A DNA stretch of 64,000 nucleotides from Catonia carolina (taxonomy: Eukaryota; Arthropoda; Insecta; Hemiptera; Achilidae), in NCBI GenBank assembly GCA_035578175.1, contig JAQMRL010000001.1, positions 45,221,553 to 45,285,552 of the forward strand, read 5' to 3'. Both the position numbers and the translations under genes were made by a program. Every line of letters starts with the position of its first letter. Positions within the stretch are counted from its first letter, which is position 1. Positions 34,801 through 46,341 of the stretch are shown here, one piece after another. The notes under the pieces are model-generated. The model made no database searches. It worked only from the letters and a program-made list of their open reading frames with translations, and was not told where the DNA came from.

Positions 34801-37800
34801 AAAGAATCATCATTAAAACTTGTTTTTATAAAAATTTTCCCTGGTTTAACCAGACTGCATCTCGAAACTTTACTTTTTCGCCTAACACTTACCCCTGATC
34901 ATCCTGGAAACTACCTCTGGCTGAATTAAAATCCATGAAGTCATCATGTAGGAGCTGAGTAACTTCATACGGTCTAGGATTCTATCGTGTTGCTCTGATA
35001 ACTTGAGCCCAGCCTTCAGGGGTGTAGACAGGTATATTTTTTGATTTTTGTTGTATCTTGGAATGAATTGAGTCACACTCCATCTGGCTGTCCCCGGGCT
35101 CAAAATACTTGTGATCTATCACTTCCAGAACTGGGTGCATCTTTTATGAATGAAGACACATAGTGGCAAATGTAACATTTTTTTGCTGACCTGAGCAACT
35201 ATCTGACATCATACGAATGTGTTTGACTTCTTGTTTGCCATAATAAATGTATAAATGCATGTTGCAATTTCTATACGTCCTCATTTTCCTTCAGTTTCAT
35301 CCCAAAGGAAACAGTTCACAGCAGCATTTCCCAAATTGTAAACTGTAAGATTATCAACTGCAAGTTTCCTCACGTAAAAAAAATGGTCCAGCTGCTCCCA
35401 TAGGTGTATGAAGAACAGACTCTAAATCAAAATTAAATGTGAGGATTGAAGGATCTTTTTTTGCTGCTTCTTTGTCTTCATTTCTACACTCCCTTGCAGT
35501 TTCCTTGCGCTGTAAATGATTGCTGTATTTATTTTTTTCTTCCTCACTTAGCTCTACGGTATTTCTGTAAGTCTCACACACTTAACAAAAATCTTTCTTT
35601 GGCTTGTGAAAAGTCAGTTTATAGTCTCTAAATACTTTCCTGTTCTTTTCAAGGCTTGCAGGCTTGTTAGAAGATTTCGTACACTTATCATTATATAAGT
35701 TGTACGTGGTTTGGATTGTCAGTGACGAATCAAGATATTTGTATTCTGACTGTTTACGACGATAGTGTGACTCTACTGAAGGAAAAGAAAGAATATGCTT
35801 TCTAATGAATTGTTCTGACTTGTCACCTAATTTTTGTGGTGGTGTTTTCTTTCCTCTCAAAGTTAGGTGGCAAGTGACCTGTTTCACTAACCTTAGCTAA
35901 AGCACCCCTAACAGTACCTTCAGGGATATTTAATGTATTCAAGAAGTATTCTCTGCACACATTATACTTGTTCCCTTTGTAAGTTAAAGAATACACGTTT
36001 GGTGCCTTTTTTGATGATTCATGGTCAGTTGTTCTTCTTTTTGGCAGAGCACTAGGTACACATGATTAATAATAAATTCACGTTGTTGGGCTAGAGTACC
36101 TAAACTATTCGCAAGTATAAAAAATCAAAGATGTATAAAATTCAGCTACAGTAAACTAACAAATCTGCCCATTCATAGGTTTACAATAGTCACAAAACAC
36201 ACTTCGTGTATTTTCGTAACTTTACAAAGGCTGTATCTCCCTAACCAAACAAGATACATATTCGCAAATTTACTACAACATGCGTTGGGATATATACATC
36301 AGCATGCACTAACTAACTCATTTTCGCACAATTTGCACATTCGCAAGTTTACTATTGGAAGGATGACATGAGGGTTGCTGGTCTGTGAATAGAGATGGGT
36401 TGGCACATGCGTGAGCCGGCTGGTACATTTCAAGGATTATTTTTTAAATGTTGGTAGCAATGTGTTAAGTACAGGAGGGTTTGTGACAAATATGTATAAT
36501 CTTATTTTACAATAAGTGAATTAAATGTGATCTTGTTACTTCGTTGTTTCTGAAAAATATTATTTAAAATATTATTACCATTTAAAATAAACTTAAAAAA
36601 CAATAATTTTTTGCTATACTTACAGTTAAAAATGCGTTATAATCCATATCAAAAAACTTATATGCTGTTAATGAGAGTGGTTTTTGAAGCTTGATCATGA
36701 AGAAGCAAAGTGCTTTTTTGAACTTTGGTGTACCATTTAGCCAATTAGTCCCATACAGTGATGAACATAAGCTGGTAGACTGAAAGAAATTATTTCAGTA
36801 AAATATAATTTTGAGTTTATAAGTACAAATAAAAAAAGATTAGAATTTCATAATTTTCTTATCCCTAATGTGTATACATTGCAATCTGTTCAATTCAGTA
36901 CAATAAGCAACTCGATGACCCAATGAGATGAGGATGGTGTACATGAGTGTAAATGAAGTGTAGCCTAATATAGTCCCAGACTGGCGATTCCTGTGAGAGT
37001 ATAGTTAAGTGAACCCTAATTATCAAAGTACACCGTTAACCACTGTCCGTTATTCAAATCCATTAAAAGTAACTACCTTTACTAGGATTTGAACCAGGAA
37101 CCTTCATCTCTGAAAATCAGTTGTTAAACAGCTGACTCTTTGCCTCAAGTGACAGTGACTTTACCTCTAGATCAACCCGGTGGGAATTACATAAAAGAAT
37201 AATTTTTTATATAGGTAATATAATGATTTAAACATTAAGAGAACTTATTTCTTTTTTTATTTTGTTAGTTGTTTTAGTTTATTTAACATTGAATCAACAG
37301 CTTAGTTTTTAGCAACTACAGTGGTTTATGTAACTGGAACAATGGATTTTGACTTGTGAAAATTTCCAGATTCCAGCTGGGAATCGAACCCAGGACCTCC
37401 GTGTTGTAGGCTAGCAAGCTAACCACTATGGTATGAAGACATTTTGTTACTTTTGTCAGAACATTTAGCTAAGAATGAAAGAAAGAACATTTACTTAATT
37501 TTGTATTTTAAACAGTTCATTAATGGTTCATTCAAATTATATTAGTATACTTTTCTGTTGTGACAGAAATTAGCAATGTCTATGTGAATCTATGCACTCT
37601 TCAAAAATTTAATGCTATGCTCTGGTCTAATAAAATAGCAGAAGAGGACGAACAAGAGTGGCTACATTTATACTGAAGCCCATAACTATTTATTTATTTA
37701 TTTATTTATTTATTTCATTTAATTGTTTGCAACAGGCCGAACACGGCCCAATTATAGAAACAATATTTCATTACAGAGCAAAAGACAATACAAAAGTAAA

Positions 37801-40800
37801 AAGCAAATAAAAAGATAGAAAAATACAATCAGAAATAGTCAATAATGCAAACAGAATTAAATATAACTAAAATAGCATTATATACTAAACTTTTACAAAT
37901 AATTTACTGATTAACAATCATGATAGAGGTCCAAAACAAAAACAAAAAAAAAATAAATAAAAAATTTAACACACATAATGTGGAATTGCTTGGAAACTTA
38001 CATCTTGAAAGACTTAAGAATGGCTGACCTATACGATGCTCGGCTCTGGCAAAATGGATCTATTGCCACAATTTTGTCCATGATATTATAATTGACTATC
38101 ATGCAGTTAACCGGCGAATAAGCTGCATAATTAGTGGAAGAAGATTTCTGATAAAACATATACTTTGAACGGTTACAAAAACTTGGGACGCGAAAAGGAA
38201 TTTTTCTAAGCGTATAAGGATCATTTATTTCACCACACAATAACTGTTTCAAATACATAAGTGAAGCTAATTGACGCCTATTTTCCAGGGTTTGCATTTG
38301 AAAGGTGTCTAGTAAAGTGTTATATGGAATTGTAAAGGAGTAGATACGGTTTTGCTTATAGTACAGATAACGGAGGAATTTAATCTGAAGTTGTTCTATG
38401 GCATGAATGTGGACAGCATAATATGGACTCCAAATAACCGAACCAAATTCTAAAACTGACACGACAAAAGAAAAATAAAGGATTTTTAGAGCAGAAATGT
38501 TATTTAAATTCCCACAACTTCTTTTAATAAAACCCAACAACCGACTAGCTTTCTTAACAATACTAGTTATGTGGTTATTAAAAGATAAAACTGAGTCGAA
38601 GATTACTCCCAGATCCCGCACTTCAGAGACCCGCATCAAAATTTTTTCATTCATATTATAATTAAACTCAATAGTAGTTTTTTTCCTGCAAAAGGACATT
38701 ACTGAACACTTTGATACATTAAAAAACAATTTATTCTTCGCCGACCAAACTACAAGATTATCCAGGTCCGCTTGTAACAGTAACGCGTCCGCTAAACAAC
38801 TCACAGAGCGAAATAATTTTAAGTCATCTGCATACATTAGTAAATCAGAGTTATGTATCGAACATTCAATATCATTTATAAACATCAGGAAAAGTAAAGG
38901 GCCTAGATTTGATCCTTGAGGAACTCCGGACTGTACAGTAAAAAAGGAAGAAGAAAACCCGTGATAAAACACATATTGCTGTCTATCCACCAGGTATGAG
39001 CAAAAAAACTTCAATAGATTATCGGAGAAACCAAAATTCTGTAACTTATCAAGAAGTATTTGGTGATCAACTGTATCAAAAGCCTTGCTAAAATCAGTGT
39101 AAATTGCATCAGTTTGAACATTACGCTTCTCAAAATTATCGATTATACATTCTGTGAAATTCATCAAGTTAGACGATATTGAACGACCAGAAAAAAAACC
39201 ATGTTGATGTTCAGAAATTTTAAATTTCACGTAAAAGAAAATATGCTTATATAAGAGCTGTTCAAAAATTTTCGCTGGACTAGAAAGAAGAGCAATAGGC
39301 CTATAATTACTGACATCGGAAACATCACCCTTTTTATGTAATGGTATTATCTTAGTGGTCTTCCATTTATTTGGGAACATACAACTACTTAGAGACAAAT
39401 TAAAGATAAACGCTAGTGGTTTAGACAGAACATGGGAGCAAGCCTTTAACATATATGGGGGAATGTTATCAGGGCCAAAAGAGCGACGAGAGGGCATAAG
39501 TCTAATAGCATCCTCAACCTCCCGTTCAGTGAAGCTCGGGATAAAAATGAGATTAGAGTTCAGCGAATATGAAGGATTGAGCTGAGGTAACTCATCATAC
39601 TTACCATAAACACTGCTAAAATATTCAGCAAAGGCTGCTGCGCTTGACGCACCACTACCACAGAGGTTGCCATCCGCTGATTTGATCGGACCCCGTGTCA
39701 CCCGCTCGCGCTTATTCTTAAGGAAACGAAACAATTCATTAACTCTATTATTAGCTATGCTATTTTCAGTTTGACGCAAGTACAAGGAGTAGGCCTTCTT
39801 AATTTTAAATTTGAGTTCCTTACGAACGGATTTGAATTGATCCGCATAGAAGTTATCGTTAGCGTTTTTAAGTTTTTTACGAATCTTTTCCTTTGTTTTG
39901 ATAAGTTTGATTATTTCTACTGTAAACCAAACCGGATATTTACAATTAGGGCGAGTTCTCTTTTTAGGTATTGTTTGATCCATTATAGAATATATAATAT
40001 CATAGAACGCGTCGACCGCCATATTAGGATCCGCTTGTTCATACAAATGTTCCCAATTTTGTTGATACAAAATGCGATAAAATAAATCAAAATCTGCTTT
40101 ATAAAAATTATAATTGATATCGCCAAGAATATTATTAGGGGTACTCTTAAACGGTCGCTTCTTATTCACGGTTATACGCAACGCAGGATGATAACGATCG
40201 TGAGGGACGATAACAAAAGTTTCCTCGGAAATGACTACATTATAAATATTGCTTAAAACTAAATCCAACGTTTTCCCGTTCACTGAGTTTCTGACGTCGT
40301 TTAAAGAGAAAAAGTTACACAGATTAAGGAAGATCAACAAATTTTTACGATTAATCTCACCACAAGAAAGGTCGTCCCCTGTGCCAAAAATTGGCAAATT
40401 AAAATCACCGCAAATTATAAAATCAGAATCCCTACCCAGAGAATTCCGATGGAATTCTACTCGGTCATAAAAAAGGTTGTAGTCAGCCGGCGAACTATAC
40501 AGTGTTACATGCTGGAAAATAGGTTCCACGTAGAAACAAAGGCTGCAGACCTTAGAGTTGAACTGGTTATAAAGGTTATGCAGAATTCTCAAGATACGTG
40601 TCTTAGTAGACAGAATAGAAATCAAACAGTTGGTATGGTAGGAGCATATCCAAAGAGTAGCAGTGGACAGATGGCCTCGAAGAGCATTTCTTTTCATCCA
40701 AAAAGTAGAAGAAGAGGTGCCTGTGGAAAACAGGGATACAGGGAATCCAAGATGCTATGGTAGCAAGGAATCTTAGGGGGGATGACTGAGAAAACAGTAG

Positions 40801-43800
40801 GTGATGGTGGTAGATGTTAGAAGCCAAGAAACTGTAAGACCCCCACAAAAAAGTAAATGTAAATATGAAATTACTTCAATCGGCTGTTCTGTGAGAGAAA
40901 ATAAAGTGATTTTTCCTTGGTTCAACTGTTAATTACACAAATGCAGTTAGTGAAGAGTAATAGTTTAAAATATGTGACTTAGAATATAACCTATTATTTA
41001 AAAAATAATCACTAGTCTCTGAGTAAAGTTAATTCATTAAAAGTATTTTAATAATATTTTTGATAATTCAGATAAAATACTTGCCATTGTTTTTATTTTT
41101 GTTACTGAGGATGAAATGAAAAACATCTCTGCAAGAAACGCTAATAAGTATGCAATATCTTTGAAATATTCTATGCCACCATGATATTCTATCTGAAACA
41201 AAATTTGCAAGAATATTAAATGTTGTAAAGAAGTTTTAAATTAAATAATTTCATTAGATGCCATGAAGCACAGCAAGCAGGGCATTGCTTATAATAGAAT
41301 TGATATCCTGTTTTTTAATGAACATTTTAAAAGGTTTAACCTCTGAAATATCTCTATGATTGTATTTGAGTATTAGAAAAGAGAAATATATTGATCTATT
41401 AGTACGCTCTTAGTACTGCACTAACCTTTTTAGCTACCTTGATCCATATTATCTACTTCCTTCTACACCATCATCAGAGTACCTATATAAAATATCATGT
41501 GAAACTTTAAAATATTTCTTAAAACCTTTAGAAGATGTTGCATCTTCAGTCATCCATAAAAACAGTTTTATAATTTTTTTTAGCTTTCTTTTTTTATTTA
41601 CTACTGTACAATTTAAAAAAAAATACAACTAGTAAATTAGATTATAAATGTTCTGGAATGGTGTGAGTGTGAATCAATCCAGTGATCAATTTCAGCGTGA
41701 AGTTGTACAAGAATGTGGTACTAATATATAATGATAATGATTTATAAACTATGATGATGGATGACTTTTTTTATGAAATTATTTTAAACAGCAATGACAA
41801 GTTAATTTGAAATGTGTTTTATAGAGGTCGTAGAAGATTCCTATTCCACTTATAAATATTAAAAAAAAGTATTTTGAAGGCAATATTAGTAGAACCCTAG
41901 GCAGGAAAACAAGAAAAGAAACCCAGATAAAGTTTTACAAGGTGATGGCTACCCCAGCCCTACTCTATGGAATGAGTCATGGACTGAGTACCAGTCCACT
42001 ACTCTATGGAATGAGTACCAGACCGTTGGAGAGTAGAGTGCAGGCGGCAGAGATGTGATTCCTGCAAAGAACAAAGGGTTGCAGTCATAGGGACCAGCTA
42101 AGAAAAAATGAAGGCGTAAGAACAGAACTGGATGTTTACAACATGAATGGGAAGATTGCAGAATATCATAATCGATGGAGGGAGTACGTAGAGAGAATGC
42201 CTGACTGAAGAATCCCCCTTAGTGTTTTGCAATACAAACCGGTGGGAAGGAGAGATGCTGGGAGGTCACGCAAAAGATGGCAATAATTCAGTAGTTTGTT
42301 GCTGTTGTGAGTCGGAACAGGCGAAATCCTAATCCTTGACTGTGAGAAGAAGAAGTATTTTGAAGTTCTACATGATATTTTATGTACTCTGATGATCATG
42401 GATCCACCAATACACATGTAAGTAGATGATAAGGAACAAGGGAGCTGAAAAGGTTAGTTGAATTTACATAATATAAAATAGAATTGATTTCTAGCTGCAA
42501 AATGCATTATAAAGATTTATTTTTGAATCACTATACATTACTCATGAGTTCAAGCTTTGCCCCTGTCCTTGAGGGCTGAATGGGTGAGTGGCTTAGGACA
42601 GATAAGGCATGCGGAGTCACAAAATAATGCTTGTACTACTGTAGCCGTTGACATCAGACATCTGTCACTCCAGACTATACTGTAATGATAAATGATAATT
42701 GCACAAAGATATTGGATAATGTTATTTTATTGACTAATAAACTCACCTGGGGCAAACCTTTGGCAGAAGAGATCGATAATGAATACTTATCAAAAAACTT
42801 ACCTTTGCGACTTTAAAACCCATTAAGCAAAATGCTAAACATGAGAAAATCATCTGAACTCCCATAATTGGGTCATATACTGCTTTTAGCATCTGAAACA
42901 AACTAATCTTGAGGTAATTAATCTCATTCTTTCTGTAATTCTGTTATTGTTAACTAATTCTGTAGTTCGGTTGTTCAGTAAATCTGTTTTAGTACTTCTC
43001 TTAACATATTATATATTACTAATTAAGAATGTAAAGGGCTTTTGAACATGAGTTCTTTAACCCATGTGCTGCGCGAAGCCAATTCAGTGGCTGTAGAAAT
43101 GGGTAGTGCAGTATGCAATAAAACTTGTTGCAGTGAGGTCAATATATTGACAGCAATGATTATTGTATTTATTTTGTAGAGAATTTTTCAACGCAACTAA
43201 TAGCATTTGCAGAAATAGAATATGTTGAAAGGTAAATATTTTATTATCGCTTTAGTGTGGAGGGTAGGCTAAAGTGTTGAAAAATGTTTACGTATAAAGA
43301 TATCGAATGCAGGTCGTCCATAAGTCAACATACAAACACGTTTCTTAGTTTGTGTGAAAGCTGAGATGTTTTTTTTTTATAGGGATTTGCTTTTGTTACA
43401 AACAGTTGGGTCTGATGCACATTGTAGCAAAAGGGGGAGGGAGTGGTGTAGGACAAAATACTGCCCATAGCAGTGTTCCCAAACAAGTCACACTCATGTC
43501 ATTTTCCTGCAACCTACAGAATTGAGAAATACACGTACATGTAGATAAAATTATTCTTTACAAATGGTTTTTCACAAGTAAAATCTAACTATATGAATGT
43601 GTGTGTGACGTCATGGGAAAAGAATGTAATACGGCCGCTGTGTATTAGAAGCAGAACAGTATGAAACAACCAGAGCCTTAAGGGTTAAGGATCACCACAG
43701 CCAAGTTTAATTTGTTTCAATGCTGAAGTTGAATTATTGTAATATGCTTTGATAATGATGTACAACCAATTGATATGATATACTTCTAATTGAGTTGCAT

Positions 43801-46306
43801 ATGATATACTTCTAAGAAAAAATTAGAGGGCCCAGTGTGGAAAATAGTTCTTATTACCTGGACGTGTCATAGCCTACAAAATACAAAGTATATGAATATT
43901 ACTTTCCTACAAACTTGTATGTGTATAGTGTACACATTAACTTTTTAAAATTAAAGGTATTATGTGATGTAACTCAGATAGAAATCCGAGTCAAATTCAA
44001 TGTAGTTTTGAATTAATTTATCATCATCCTCCTTATCCCTCTTCCAAGTCTCCTCGAGTCAGGGCAACACGCCTCTCCACCTCTCTCAATAGCTGAACCA
44101 TCTCTCCCCCATTGTTCCCTTGGCATAGAATTTTTTTTCTGGTTAATCCATTACTAAATCCATCCACTTTACCCTTAGTCTGTTGAGTCCAAACATTTTT
44201 GGTGTTCCTTGTAAGAGGATGAGAAAAATAATAATTATTTTTCTCATTAGAGAATTTATTTCTCTGTAGAACCTTATCCTAACTATATTTTTCTAAGTTT
44301 GAACTTTCAAGAGCTAAAATATGTGTATGATTTATCAATTACCAAGAAGTTTTATACTTAGAGCTTACTCACTTTATATTATAGAGCGTACTTTGAGCTT
44401 TGTACTTACATGCTTAATTTCTGATGATCTCTTATTAGTATTCTAAGTGTATCATATTGTAAATCAAATTTATCATAGTCATTTATTAATGTAGTTCTCC
44501 TTACATTTATAGATTTTAATTCTTTATTTTTCACGGCTAATTCTTGCAACAAATCACTTTTTGTTTGGTAGCTTTTGTAATCGTGCAATAAATTTTGATT
44601 TACATGTCCAAAAACAGTGTTGTCATTACTTGTTTGAAGGTCTTCAATGGTATTGTTTTGCTCACTTATGTCTAAATTATTACAGCTCTTTCCTAAGATA
44701 ATTCCAGTAGATGTTTTATTAATTTTTCTATGTCCCTCTGAAGTTTTCAGATTTGATTTTAAAGTTTTGAGTGTATATTTTAATACAGCTATTTGTCCGC
44801 AAGTCATGTAAATGAATATATATAAAGTTAAATCTACAGAAATTATAGAATTAATGATTGATGTGAGTACTGTTGTCTCAATTAAAAATACAACTTGGTA
44901 AAGTGGAGTCTTTGAGTGGTCATAAGGATAATATACATCGATTATAGATGGTCCCATAGTTCTGTTATTTTTGGCTACTAGTAATTTATTTGTTGGAACA
45001 TTAATAAATCCTTTAATTAACCAGAAGAACCAGTTAGTAAATCCCAAGGCAATGAAGCCGTAAACGAATCTGTAATTTAAAATATTTGTGTTACATTTTC
45101 AAAAAAAAGGAAACTTATGGGCATCGGTGCATGTAAAAAAAATAAATATCAATTTCTGGAATTTGGTTATAACATACAATGTAAAATTCCATCTTTCAAA
45201 TGATGGTAAAATTGGATAAAACTTTCAATCCTAAGTATAAATTTTTTTCTTAGGTGTTGCTTGAATTTTCCATTTTATATGTACATTTTCTTGTATGTTT
45301 TGGTAGTGCAAGGGCAAGTAATTTGTTACTCTATCAGAAATGTTTTTTATTGTTCATTTATACATGTTGATCAGCCTGATTCCACATTTATATTGAAAAA
45401 ACTAAAAATGATATTTAATTAATTAGTGGTGTGATTTTTTTGAACAAAATCTTTGATTATTTTTTCCATCTAAACTGTAACTCGCGTTTTTTAAAATCCT
45501 GTAACCTTAAACTTCAGTTAGACATACTTTAATTACCGCTTATAATTTTTAGGGCATAATTTATGATTTTAGAGTTAACATTTAACAAGTAATTTTTTGA
45601 ATATGTTGGGCATGGTGGGAGGTAGGGAGGGAAGGAGGAAGGAAGGAAATAAAATTTATGTATTTCTGTAGATTTTTCTCCTTTCTTCCGTCTATCGAAC
45701 ATTCTGCTTTCACTATTCATGGAAGCCCTTGAAGTCACTAGTCTGTAGTCTATATCTTGTTCAATCCATTTTGTTTTTGAACTGTATATCTTTTTTTTTG
45801 AATCCTTCTTGACTTCTTTAAACCACTTATCCGACTATCTATTGTTCCAACTTTCCAACTGATGTAATTGTATTGTGTTGGTCCAACTGTCTATTGTTTA
45901 GCGTGCTAAAAATTTCTTTTTTAAATATTTGTCAACCATTCTATGAAGGTGATAGTAAAGAATCTTAGTCTTCCTTTTCTGATCGTTGCCACAAATCATT
46001 CATTTTTCTTGTACAGTTCTTCTCTTTGAAAGTAACCTGTACAGTCCATATGCCCCATTGTCTTGTGGAGGATTTTGATAATAATCTTGAAATGGTTTGT
46101 TGAGCAGTCCACGGATCTGCGGCTTTTCCAACCCTTACTCTAAAATTTGTTTTGTTTCTTGTACCCAAAGTGTATGATTTTAAATTTTATTTCATATTTA
46201 GTTACAGTAATTATTTTCAATTATGACTACACTAAGATACTTTAATGATTTTCTTTTATACACTATACCATTCTCATAACTACTGTAAACACATGAACAA
46301 AAATAT

Positions 46307-46341
<35 letters not shown>

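Noticed and set aside
37372..37442. Possible tRNA gene
   Set aside because: A and B boxes and a T-arm hairpin are present but no acceptor stem pairs, and other tRNA-like SINE heads abound.
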